Origin: Rhyacichthys aspro
Lineage: Eukaryota; Chordata; Actinopteri; Gobiiformes; Rhyacichthyidae
NCBI GenBank assembly: GCA_036850595.1
Contig: CM072152.1
Location: 21,775,179 to 21,839,178, forward strand
Reading direction: 5' to 3'
Length of the DNA: 64,000 nucleotides
The notes below the pieces were generated by a model that was not told where the DNA came from, did no database searches, and was given only the letters and a program-made list of their open reading frames with translations. The translations under genes and the position numbers were made by a program. Positions 1 through 22,204 of the stretch are shown in pieces (position 1 is the stretch's first letter; the number at the start of each line of letters is the position of its first letter).

Positions 1-755
1 GAGCTGTGAGGCGTTAAAGGCACTACAGTATTGGCTGGAGACACTCTGGATGTCTCAGACAAGAGAAGAAATCATTACAGGATTATATGTGTTTTGTACC
101 ATAAGATGATGCAAGTCTAACGATACTAAAACTAGGTCATTAGTCACTAAATAATAAGTGTTAAATGAGGTAAGGCTTTCCAAGAGGGTTATTTACTAAA
201 GACGTGAACAGGGATCGACTGGTGCAGACAGAACTTGACGTGTTCATCCTAATCCTTGGTAGAAGACAAGTGTAGGAGCAGGATAAGACATCTTGTTAGA
301 CCATAAACTAAGAATTTTCCATAAATACATTTAGTAGCATATAGTTGGACTTATACCCCACAATCAGTAGCAGCCTTAATTTGTGTTAGTGGTAGTTTTA
401 TAGGTTTCAAAGAAGGCAACTTTGTCAGTTCTAAGATAAACTGTTAATAGAGTAAATATAAAATATAAATAAAACAAATATAAAACTCTGCTCTCTCACT
501 AATTCACCACAGAATTGTTCAGATGCCTTCTTTAAAACCTCTTCTTGAGTATGTAATGATGACTGAGAACCTCCATAGACTTCTATTGTAGTAGTAGTAA
601 TAGTTATTCATGCTACGTACTGTTATTATATATTTATTACATGTTATTATGTTTTAATTAACTGGAAAATGCAGGACAGTGTGGTAATAGTGGTAGTAGA
701 AGATAAATGTGACGTTCTTTGACTGAGACCTGTTTCCCTGTGTCTTTTTATCTAG
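1..755 (+). other. asic1 terminal intron (3' part)
   Basis: AT-rich sequence without a recognisable exon, ending in a polypyrimidine tract and CTAG acceptor just before the last asic1 exon. An open stretch at about 2-109 (start SCEALKALQYWLETLW) does not resemble ASIC and lacks an acceptor that I could define, so it is not called. Confidence 0.6.
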
Positions 756-851
756 GCTCCGTGTGAGAACATGCGCACGCCATCGTCATATCCCGGCAAC
801 ATGCTACCTCACCACCCGGCCCAGGGCAACTTCGAAGACTTCACTTGTTGA
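756..851 (+). CDS. asic1: acid-sensing ion channel 1, last coding exon (partial gene)
   Basis: Seen: a splice acceptor AG at 754-755 is followed by 31 codons and a TGA at 849-851. The peptide begins APCENMRTP, contains LPHHPAQG and ends NFEDFTC. Known: human ASIC1 ends with a closely matching stretch (NPCESLRG, then LPHHPARG, then TFEDFTC), whereas ASIC2 has a different tail. ASIC1 is a trimeric proton-gated sodium channel of the ENaC/degenerin family in the neuronal plasma membrane. This exon encodes only the end of the cytoplasmic C-tail, including the PDZ ligand that binds PICK1. The channel body and both membrane segments lie upstream of the window. Synteny supports the call, because ASIC1 also sits next to SMARCD1 in human. 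Which teleost asic1 copy this is cannot be told. Confidence 0.93.
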   Translation, partial: APCENMRTPSSYPGNMLPHHPAQGNFEDFTC

Positions 852-2375
852 GCCCCGCGAGTGAAGCCCCAAAGCTCAAGTGCAAGTTATGCAACCAAAG
901 CCAACCACACAAGACTTATACCGTATCAAACAGGAGAGTACGAGGAGCCGGAAAACTGACAAATGAGGCACTTTTTTCACAGAACGAAAGAAAAACAGAC
1001 AAATCAACAAACAAATTAACCTGACGCCGAGAACAAGGAACATCCCGAATACTAAATTATAAGGTTTTAAAACATTTGCAGCACTGTATACTCTGGAGCA
1101 CTGCCGCAAAGGACGCTCGTGGACACACTTTGCCAACATGAACTTCAAAAATATGACAAAATTGTACAGTTAAATCACCATAGACGAGATCCATCATGCC
1201 TTTATGTAACACATCGATGTTTCAGAGTAAACCGGACTGCTGTGGGACAAAATGGCCGCCTCGCTAAAGTCCACCGTAGCAACATGTGTACAGCGCTCCA
1301 TCAGTCGACAGCTGGGCTCTGTGTAGTCTTTATGAGAATGTATCTTTGTCCACAGTGAGTATATTCGGGTTCAAAGCGGACTATTTTTTCCGGGATGACA
1401 GCTCGTGGTCGTGGTAGAAGTGCTTCATCGACCATTTACAATGTACAACGGTGAAAAATTTCAGGTCTCATCTTAATGCATGCTTGTATTTGTCCAGTGC
1501 ATGGTTTTTCATTTCCCAGTTAGCATTTTTTATTAAAAGATAAATATTATATTACCAAGTTTGCCTCAATGATATACAGGAAAAGGAAACAGTTACATCC
1601 CATAATATGTTTATGATGGAGTGAATGTGCCAACGTCTGTGCCTACGCCGGGACAGAGTGTGTGTTTGTGCAAATGAATCATCATCTAATTTGCTTTTTT
1701 TCACTTTATTTTTTCACATGTGCCCAAAGAGTCAGACTGACTTCACCGAGGCTATGTTCACACTACAGGAAAAAGTAGCTCGGATTGTTTTTTTCTTCTA
1801 ATTGTTGTCATTCCTGAAAGAAAATACCTGATTTGTTCCCGTTTAAACATGCTGCATACTTATTCTCTCAATAAAATATAAAAACATCAAAGAAAAGGGT
1901 CAGAAAAGTTGTGTTCAGTCAGAGCTGTGTCTAGTTTTCCAAATGAATCAAGAAGGTGCTAAGATCGTGAACAAAACGAGTCTGACACTTAAAGTTAAAA
2001 TGTTAAGTCTGTTTCCACATATTTACATCTGCTGAGTGTGAACATAGCCTTTATTTTATCTCGACGCCAGGATAAAGTATTGATGGTTAATTAATCTTTT
2101 GTGGGGCTTTATTTTTTCTGTATCTGTGTTCTAGTTGCAAAAGTCTTATCAAAGCACAATACCGCCATTATGTAAAGGTGACGTAAAAGAAACTGTACTA
2201 TTCTTATTGATATATTATCATATAATTAATATCGTGTTGAGAAGACTGTTTTCTTCTGTTGCTTATTTCTTTCATATAAAACATATTTGATAATGCCTGA
2301 TTCCTGTCTCCATCTCCAGGTAAAAGGCTGGTCTATTTAGTTATCAAAGCATAAATAAAATGTAAATATCATTTT
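852..2375 (+). other. asic1: asic1 3' UTR and poly(A) signals
   Basis: Non-coding AT-rich sequence downstream of the asic1 stop. AATAAA hexamers occur at 1870-1875 and 2354-2359, and either could end the transcript. The small reading frames here (for example 1119-1358) show no family resemblance and are treated as chance. The true 3' end is inferred. Confidence 0.5.
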
Positions 2376-4699
2376 GAAAATAAGGTTTCAGTCTGTCATT
2401 TCTTCTCTCACTATATTCATTTACAGTGTCTATAAAAAGTATTGATGCCTGCAAGAAGACATTTCTCTGTTTATTAGTTTTACAATATAATTATGGCAAA
2501 ATTAAAGATATATTATGCAGTATTTATGCTTAAATCAATGTCACACAATCAAAATTATTCCACAGCTACAGCCCTCTTAAACCGGTGCTTATGGTTTATT
2601 CCTGCATTTGAAAACCTTGTTGATCTCATCCATGATCAACCCTATATTCAAACAACAGTAAACAATATTTTAATGTAAAAACAAAGCTACACAGCCGAGA
2701 CATCAGCAAGAAAATAGTGTTTGTGTGTTTATAAATAACAAATCTGCACACACGTCTCACAGTACATTTACAATGGCAGAATTAGCATTAGTGACCGAAA
2801 ATCGCAAATTGAGTGAAGATCAGCGACTGGCTCGATATTAATCTGTTTTTAAACCAGGGAAATTAGCCGGGTAATTGTACTAGTGTGGTGGGGTAACCAT
2901 AGAAACTAACAAATTAATTAGCCACATAAATAAAACATTTTGCATGCAACCATTTTTATTAAATTTTTTATTGTGTTGTGCTCCAAGGAGTCCGTTTGTT
3001 GTCTAGAAATGTTTTATTTACCAGTTTTAGTTTGTTTTCCAGTTCTTCTGTCACATTCAGGCCTGTCTTTACTTGTCTGAAGAAATCTATTCAAAGGTAT
3101 TTTGTCCATCTTCACCCGTGTGTCTCTTTAAAAAAGACTTTGTAAAGCTGTTTTTTTTTAATACATGTATCTAGTTTGCAGCTTGAAATCTTGGTCTGTG
3201 TGTGAACGCACAGAAAAAAAATGTGTGTTTATATAAATATCTGTGTAAGTCAAACCAAAGGCTGAGATGGCTTCTTAGAGCTGTTCAACCTGATAAAGGC
3301 TAGAGCTGCAATTTTGCCTTGTTTTATCTATGATTAAAAACAAAACAGATGTGCAAAGGGTTTTCTGTTTTCTCAAAACTACAAAAAATACATTCATACT
3401 GTATCATGTTCAAATAATGTAGTAGTGTCTTGTAAGATGTGGTTCAAAATCCACTGTACGTCATGTTCAAAATAAGATCAGCATCCGTTTATATTCTGAT
3501 ATGAAACCAAAATTTTACACATTCATTCATTTGGTTGAACATGTAAAACATGGACTGGTTTCTCATTACTCCAGCACATGGGTCTCCCTCAGAAAATCCA
3601 ATTAATATTCAGCTCTTGATCATCTCTAATCAACATATTATCTGTATTTGCAACATTTTCACAGAATTAAACCAGCATTAGAAGAAGAGTTCAAGGAGCA
3701 GGGCTTGTATTAGCCAGCCGTCGCTTATCTACTTGAACCATTCATTTGAGCCGCAACGAAACAGCCCTGAGCCTCTACATTTATATTTTGGCTGCATGCT
3801 CTAGAAATGTAATTACACTTTCAGCTGTTGTATGACAAAAGGATGGATGGGAAATATCCTGCACAGCCAACAGGAATTAGATCGAGATTACCAGCACCAC
3901 AGCTTCTGGACTCTGCTCCTCATGTTCTACAGTACATCTGCTGCTCCGAAGTTACGCTTATATTAGAAACGCGGCTCAGTGATGCATGGCTGTGTAGATA
4001 TCAGAGCACCTTATTACATTACATTACATTATTTTTATCGTTCACTTGATTGAACATGAAGCACTGTTACCTGAGTGACTCTAGGATTGCTTTTTATGAG
4101 ACATTCTTAGTATAAACCAACCAGTATAATTCATTATATTCACAGTTCACAGGTGTTTTTTTTTTTATCGTAAATCACATATTTTAAGTAGATTTGGTTT
4201 TAAATAGCTGCATATTCACTGTCACAGCATGTTGAGTCAGTAATATGGGTGTCCCAGTCCCTCTGCTTTGCATAAAACAGAGATTAAACTTTTGGTGTCC
4301 CAATTTGTTTTGTCCAGTCAGAAGTGATAACTCATTTATTGGCCTTTTTAATGTGCAACTGCAGACAAACTGACAACTGCTGGAGGAGAAACCATGGATG
4401 TATAAGATCTGGAAAGTGCTGCCACCGTTCCCATTCCACCAATTCTAACAGTGGAAACTTGTGGTATTGCAGCGAAAACAAATAACACTGCAGCCAAAAT
4501 AGGACTTTTCCCTTTCAACGCACAATGAGACACCTGGTGAACGGCTGATGGAGCACCTACAGTGTATGAAATGTAGAGCTACTTCTTCTTATCTAAATAA
4601 CTTTTCAAACTATTTTTTTTTATTGTGTCACCAGTTATTCTCTACTTCATTCGTCAGAACACATTGCATGTAACACAACAGCAGGTAAAACAGAAATAC

Positions 4700-4905
4700 A
4701 ACAACTTTTTTGTCTTATGTGCAACTCTCATTGAAACTGTTACACAAAATTATCAAGAAGACTGAGGACACTGAAAAACTAAACTGATGTTTCCATTCTT
4801 CCTTTTTTGCCCTGTGTTTGTTTATACAGCATGTCCCTAAAGGGCAACCATAGCATGCGCTGAAAATTACTTCAGATGTGGCCAAAACTACACAATGCAC
4901 TTTTA
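4700..4905 (-). repeat. short interspersed repeat copy A
   Basis: Contains gcatgtccctaaagggc near 4829 and ends acacaatgcacttttaa near 4888-4905. The same words recur at 5533-5550 (opposite orientation, aaaagtgcattgtgtaa), 6448-6532 and 49958-49975, so this is a dispersed family. Family identity is unknown to me; a degenerate SINE or MITE is the likely class. Confidence 0.5.
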
Positions 4906-6379
4906 AATTACCAGCAGATGAGATTTATTTTTCAATAGCCATATGGGTGCTCAAGGTTACATTTGTTGTGAGGAACTGCTGAAGTCACCTGAAACCATTT
5001 TGGAAATCCTATGTACTTTTTGTTCTTTTCCATTAACATCATTTCCCGCTGATGTTTTTATTATCTTCCTCTGTTGTACCTGCCAACAAGACAAATTATC
5101 CGAGAAATACAAGATGTCGCAGTTCATTTCCTGTTGCCTTTTGTGTTTCTGTGAGTGGCAGCCAGCGACTCAGAGCCGTGCACCGGGGTCAGAGACTGAA
5201 GGATCCAGGAGAGCGGTTCAGCAGTGACACAAATCCTGCTGCGTCCTGATAAGGCTCTGGGTCAAACCAGGAAAGTGGTAAGTTCAGCTCAGAGAAAATT
5301 AGTCTAGATTAAAGTTGTTTTTAATGCTCTGGCCTTGTCTGGAAGAATGAGACAGTCTCACCTCTCTGAATGAGGTTAAAAAGAGTGTTTTTGTTTTTAT
5401 TTAGTGGGGTTGTGTGGGGTTATTGTGGAAAGACTCCATAAGATGATAGTCAGCCATGTTTGAAGAGCCTCATTTCCAAATATTGCTGACCTATTTTAAA
5501 CATCTTCACTTTTAGGTTACACTGAACAGAATTAAAAGTGCATTGTGTAAGATTTTGTAATACGAAGTTGACCAAAGGGGAACAAACAGGAACACATCAG
5601 TGAAAACAAAAGTACTGTATAGTATTTATTGCCTCAAAATAGCACTCTATCTATGTTTGAAGATACACATTCATAGAGGGTTTATTTTTTGTTTAGTTTA
5701 ATCACCTAATAGCATACTGTAATATAACTCTTACATGAAAAAACAAACAAAAACCTCAAGATATTATCTAGAATTTTAATAGATTATAATGTTCCACACA
5801 CACTGGAGGCTTTGGCTCAAATAGAGAGAGGTCTTATGACTCCCATTGGTCTACACTCTACACCAATGTCAACAAGGAAGTAATGACTACCAGGCGGAGA
5901 TAAATGCAGGATTGCATGGGTCGGATGGTTGACTCAGAAGTAGAAGTTTAAGGTAAGCTCTAAACTTTATATTTACATTTCTTTTATCATTAAAAAGCAG
6001 GAAAGTTTGCTATGCTGTTGTTAGGAGGTCAGGGGTAAAGAAAACCTCAGGTAATGCTTACACACAATAAAATTACAAAGAAGCAAATGCAAGAAAGAAA
6101 ACAGCATGTTTTAAGGTCAATTACTGTACCTCCATTACTTCTTATTTCTACAGCTGCATCCAACAACCTGCTGGAGGAGGAGCATAGTCATGTTTCTTGT
6201 TTTTACATGATCCAAACAATTGTCTGAATGTCAGCCCAGGGCCCCGGGTCCAGGGTCCAGAGGGTACCCTGCCTCAGGCCCAGAGCTGCTGGGATAGGCT
6301 CTGGCCCACATTACCCCAAACAAGACTACGCGGATGAAGGTGAATGAATGGCAAAAAACAGTCTTTGAAACAAATGTAT

Positions 6380-6540
6380 TTTGTTTCTAACTTTCAAAAG
6401 AAACTCATTCTCTGATCTTTTTCCATTGGGTTTGTTCATTGTCAACAGCATGTCCCTACAGGGCTACCGTAGGTGCTCACTGGTTTCAGTAAGATTGGTT
6501 GTAACGTGTCCCTAACACACACACAATGCACCTGGTATTT
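6380..6540. repeat. short interspersed repeat copy C
   Basis: Shares cagcatgtccctacagggc and a terminal cacaatgcacc with the copy at 4700-4905, in the same orientation. The middle is diverged. It is part of the same dispersed family. Confidence 0.45.
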
Positions 6541-6828
6541 TTACTTTGGGAGGTATTAGACCTTCTCCTTTGCCCAAGCTGCCCTTCAAGGTGTTCAATA
6601 TAATCCCCAAAGTATGAAAACGTCATTGTCATTTGTCTCAATTGTTTGCTGGAAATTAGAAAAATCTACCACTGAGAAAACTTTCAAAAACACTAGGCCT
6701 GCTTAGACTCATTTGAATTTTAATTAAAGTTGATAGCTTTGAGTCTTTGTTTGCTTAATGAACAAGCTCCACTGCACTAATATGTATCTGTGACCCATTT
6801 TAATGGAGCTTCTGTGAAAAATGTCTGG

Positions 6829-6900
6829 AAACATGGGAAGTGCTGTGTATGAGATAGCGTTGAAGAAGACTCCATCACGTACACAGCACTTCCCATGTTT
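6829..6900. repeat. perfect 21-nt inverted repeat with 30-nt spacer
   Basis: The arm at 6829-6849 (begins aaacatgggaag) is the exact reverse complement of the arm at 6880-6900 (ends cttcccatgttt). The spacer is 6850-6879. Pairing stops abruptly at both outer ends. The RNA would fold into a 21-bp hairpin. Whether it is a transposon remnant, a small-RNA precursor or chance-derived is not known. Confidence 0.85.
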
Positions 6901-8780
6901 GCTTTTTTGTATTAATAATGTGAACCAGTAGTCGTATTACTCACAGTTGTCAAATTATTCATGCCTCTGTCATCGAGAAATATGCAGTCGGACTTCGGAT
7001 CTGGTTTAAATTAAATGTCATTTTCTCTTATTACATGCTCTGTTCGAGGAAATCAGAGTAATTCATCTTGTAGACTGCACTGTTTTGTCATCACCATAAC
7101 TAAATCTAAACAAAGAACCCATCCTACATGTAAATGTCTGAAATTACTTTAGAGAGTGAAATTGACACCGCAGCCTGTCCCACTCCTACAGTCACGTTTC
7201 TGCACTAAATGTATCCTGTCAGATCTCGGTGCAATTAGGATCCCGAGTCGTTTGTCATAGATAAGGCTCAGGCTCGCCTCCTCTGGGCTCCACTTTACAT
7301 TCATCTCGTTAAGAGGATTAATAATTATAGCATAGATGAGTTTCTCAGCAGCGAAAGAAGACACTGTGTGAGCTTTTCAAACTCAGGTCCACTTGATTTG
7401 TCCATTCATTCGTTTAAAGTATGAAGTCTCCTAATATTTATGAGCGGTGTAAACATTAAACGCCCAAACAGCTTCTAAGATTTGAGAGTGGAGAGAATTA
7501 GATGGATTTTAACAGTGTATGTGCAACACCTCATTCTTGTAATGTCAATTATACAATACATTTTTTAATATTTTCACTTTAGTGTTGTGCACTATTGTGT
7601 CCATACAGGCTTATATGGATTAGAGAGATGACCACCACATAAATAAGTAATGATAAGCTCCACAATTATTAACAAATATAAAGTTAATCCTTACAACTCA
7701 TGGAATAAAGGGCTCCTTATCTGTGCCTACTCTCTCAAAGAAATCTCATTTTTACATAGCCTCCCTAATGCATCACAATCAGAGAGCCAAAACAAACCAG
7801 GATTTTATTACACTGATTTCTCCCAAACACAGGAATTCTCAAATTGTCATACAATGGGCAGTAAACCACAAAATTAAATTCATCCACCACTAAACCTAAA
7901 TCACGCACAACAATTCTTCTGCTGGTGCATCTTTTTACCAGCCCACATCAGTTGGCAGGGTTCAGCTATTTCTTTTCATACACCAAATACAAACAAGATA
8001 AAGCAACACTGTGTAACTTTTCAGGACTCTGAAACGAAACTGATAAAGTGTTTTGGTTGGTTTTACATTTCATCACAATAGCTGACTGGTACAAGACTGG
8101 GCTCGAGTACTACAACAAACAAACATGTAAACAGATCTGATGCTTTGTAGCTTGATGATAATTGGAGTAAAGTGTAACGACATCAAAGTTTTCATGTAGT
8201 TTGATTGTGCTGTTAACTCCAGGACCTCAGGCACTGCTCTGGTGAAGCTCATTTAAACCACTTCAGAAGTAGCATCCCCTCATCCTCATTGTTTTTCTCC
8301 AGATGGAGCCTAATAATGGCACACATCCAGAGAGTCATGAGCAGCACTTTGAATTCAAAAGGAAAGAAGAATACACTGCGTGGACTGGCCACTCATTCAT
8401 TGTTTTGTCCTTTAGTTTTACAAAAATGTTTGTATGAGTTTTACATTTACTCATCCCCAGAGAAGGCATGTTTCTACATTTACATGTTTTGTCAGAAATA
8501 AAACTGCAACTCTAGAAGTCCTCAAGAATGTATGTCTCTCTCAGCCTTGCTCTTATGTTGTTTGTCTTTTTACAAGGCACAATGCAGTCAATTTCCTCGT
8601 CACTGTTTCTTTAGAATAATACATTGAAAACAAATCAACATAATTTTATTACAATCTTACAGTCCCTTTGGGGACGTTCATAATGTTATGACTCTATTTA
8701 CAAACCTGACTTCTTATGCATTACCACAAACACACACTAGAGGTCACTGTGGAAACAAGACGAGCCGCTGTGGCCGCTGC

Positions 8781-8857
8781 TCACTTCTCGCGATATTTCA
8801 CCTGGTACTTCTCGCGTTAACTCTGAGCCTCCACCGGCAGCGACGCTCTGAGAGGAG
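8781..8857 (+). promoter_or_regulatory. smarcd1: smarcd1 TATA-less CpG promoter / 5' UTR
   Basis: GC- and CpG-rich sequence directly before the smarcd1 start. It contains an exact palindromic TCTCGCGA at 8786-8793 and a near copy, TCTCGCGT, at 8810-8817. TCTCGCGA is the known CGCG core-promoter element bound by BANP in CpG-island promoters. No TATA box is seen. The exact start site is inferred to lie in this stretch. Confidence 0.6.
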
Positions 8858-19743
<10,886 letters not shown>

Positions 19744-20960
19744 AGAAACTGCCACAGCTCCACGGATTTACAGTCTGTGCTCTCGAATACAACTAACCTG
19801 TTTATGAGGGGTGTTCAAAATGAATTAGACATAGATACTAGACGGCTTTCTGTCCATATAGGATGTCTTTTTTTAAATCTTCATATTGCAGCTTGACTAC
19901 ATTTGGAGTTTGGTTGCCATTTCCATCTTTTTCTATGGCTGATTCCCCTGTTATTATTAAACACCATGTATTTCTTTTGCATGTCTAAGCCTTAACCTAG
20001 AAGCATTCCTTTTAATTTCGATACAGACTGTTCACAAATGAACAGAAAAGGCTGATTGTACCCCATAAGTTTTCATCTAATTGGCCCCGAGAAGAAAATA
20101 CCTTTAGTCGACAGGAATGTGCCGGTCTTTGTCTTCTATTTTTGGAAAGTAAATTTACATTGTCACATTCCCTTGCCCCAAAATGGATCCCTATTCAGTT
20201 AAATATTGTGATTGTGTTTGGGCCATTGTACGTCGCTTCATTTTGTACCACTGAGAATCGACTATTTTAAAAGCGAGTTATTCATAGATGGTGCCATTTT
20301 GTATGTTTTTATTATGATTCTTGCGTTAGAAAAACGTGTAATATCTGTCTTGTTAGCTTAGTACAGATGATAAAGGAAGTAGTTAGTCTGAGTACCTCTA
20401 GTCTATATATAGTTTTGTAAATACCGAACAGGAAAACATGAAGGTGGATGTGAAGTGAAACTGTATCCTCTCCTGGCAGATGTTTTTCTTAACCTTTTGT
20501 CTCTGCTCGGTTTAACCAGTATTTAAGTTTTACAATCCCTCTTTCGGCACACTGAACGAGCTAGATATTAAGCTAAATATTTCCTCTGCAGGGAAACGCG
20601 AAAGCGAGCTGCAAAGAGTTAAATGATCAGCCTAGATTTGTGTACTTAAGCAGAAAAGCCATATACACAAGCTCACATGCTGCTTCACTGTGTACTGACT
20701 GAAAACCTGACACCTTTTATTTACGTAGCTGCCTCTCTCTGTGTTAAAGGTTAAGATAAAAAACGCTGGTTGAAAACGTCTGTGAGTTTATAGCATTCAA
20801 AGAATACACTAATGTTGTTTGGGGCTGGTCGATGATTTGAAACAGGAGTAAAAGACAACACTGGGGGACTGTAGTATTATTTAAATCTGCAGACTTTTTC
20901 ATGGACCAAACCTATTTTTCTGTATGTTATGTTATAATAAAGCATATGTAAAATAATCCC
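19744..20960 (+). terminator. smarcd1: smarcd1 3' UTR with poly(A) signal
   Basis: Non-coding sequence after the stop, with AATAAA at 20936-20941 and no strong earlier hexamer noticed. The UTR would be about 1.2 kb. The exact cleavage site is inferred. Confidence 0.65.
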
Positions 20961-22080
20961 GGTCTGTTATTTTGTCATCCTTGTTTTTAAATCTTTGCAA
21001 CAGCAGAAAAGTTGCAGCTTATGAGGAATTTAACCACAATTTTTCCACAGTTCATTCGGAGGGTGCAATAACCTGTACTCATTTTACTGCCCATTTTACT
21101 GCCCTAAATGTAAATATTGACCTTTTTTCCTTAGTTACTTGGAGTGATATTTTCCTAAGCTGCTATTCCACTGTAAATGTTCCTACTGAAACATAAAATC
21201 ATCCTTTTTTTCTAACTGTTTGAAAAAGGGAGCGTTTATACTATATCTACTACTCTTGTACAGTGTGTTCCACCTTTTATAGCCTCAATAGCAGTAAAGC
21301 AGGTCTTTATCTGACACATCTGGATTGAAAAGGCTGCACTGGCAAAACAAGGACAAAATAGGTTTCTAATGAGGAGCCTTATCTAACCATAAAATTACTA
21401 TATTGTTTTTATTATATAATCGAGGTCATTTGCTCCAAGTCCCACAAGAATCTGTCAATGCTCCAGAAAAGTGCATCATGGTGTGAAATAATACAATACA
21501 ATTTTGCCTATGTCTTAAAGATAGAATATACAGCATTTTTAGGAGAGACACAATTAACTCGCACATCATGAAATCAGCTTTATACCCCACCTTTGCCCCT
21601 GCAGTTCAGTGTAAGGGTAAATGTACTTGTTTGCTCTCAGAAAAAATAAAATGTAAAGTTAAAAAAAGTATGTGGCAGGTTTTATATATGCTTTTTTAAA
21701 GGCAGAATAAACCTAGATTTTACTTTTACTTTCTGAAAAGCTCTAAAAAGAGAGATAATGTGGTAAGGGGCAGGTTAGTTGACAAGTATTTGCCTGGAAA
21801 TCTTGCAAATTATGCTTTTAAACAGACTCACTTTGGAATCACTTTTCAATTTTATTCCAATGACAACCCTTATCTGTAAAATAAATCATTAACCTTTTGA
21901 TGGGATCATGAAGTGACTCAAAATGAAATAATATATGGACTCTGAAACCTCCTAGAAAGGGTAGAATTTGGCCCCTGGGCCTTGAGTTTGACACGTCTGG
22001 AGCAGGGAGTAGTGGGAGCAGTCGTGTCTGGTTTCATGAGTTCAAGTGTGTTTCAGAGCGAGTGGCCCTGAGAGGCGACA
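20961..22080. other. smarcd1-gpd1 intergenic region
   Basis: About 1.1 kb without a gene. Apart from a hAT-like terminus at about 21961-22003, I see only AT-rich unique-looking sequence. Confidence 0.5.
21961..22003 (+). mobile_element. hAT-like transposon terminus
   Basis: The run tttggcccctgggccttgag, followed by tttgacacgtctgg, matches the known outer end of vertebrate hAT-type elements, whose opposite strand reads like caggggtgtcaaactcaagg. A second copy lies at 28873-28915. Only this end is recognisable; no transposase was seen. Family assignment is from memory. Confidence 0.55.
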
Positions 22081-22130
22081 GCGGACCGGCCCCTAGAAGA
22101 GGGTGGGCCTAGCCTCAGCTGTGATCCTGG

Positions 22131-22138
22131 TATAAATA
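22131..22138 (+). promoter_or_regulatory. gpd1: gpd1 TATA box
   Basis: TATAAATA lies 74 bp upstream of the gpd1 start codon, with a GC-rich stretch (gggtgggcc near 22101) just before it. This fits a focused promoter with transcription starting at about 22160. It contrasts with the TATA-less CpG promoter of smarcd1. Confidence 0.8.
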
Positions 22139-22204
22139 GGTTTTGTGCTGGTTTCAGTCTGTCTTCACACCGGCAGCAGCTCCGTCTGGAAGGTCAAGCA
22201 CACG

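Larger units (their letters stand above)
2400..8780. other. asic1-smarcd1 intergenic region with dispersed repeats
   Basis: No gene was found. The first part (2425-2600) begins with a run resembling the ends of common fish DNA transposons (tctataaaaagtattga). Short interspersed repeat copies lie at about 4700-4900, 5520-5700, 5815-6050 and 6380-6540. A perfect 21-nt inverted repeat lies at 6829-6900. The reading frames in this stretch are short and have no recognisable motifs. Confidence 0.5.

Noticed and set aside
2..109. 36-codon open stretch at the window edge
   Set aside because: It does not resemble the ASIC1 sequence expected before the last exon and has no donor at its end.
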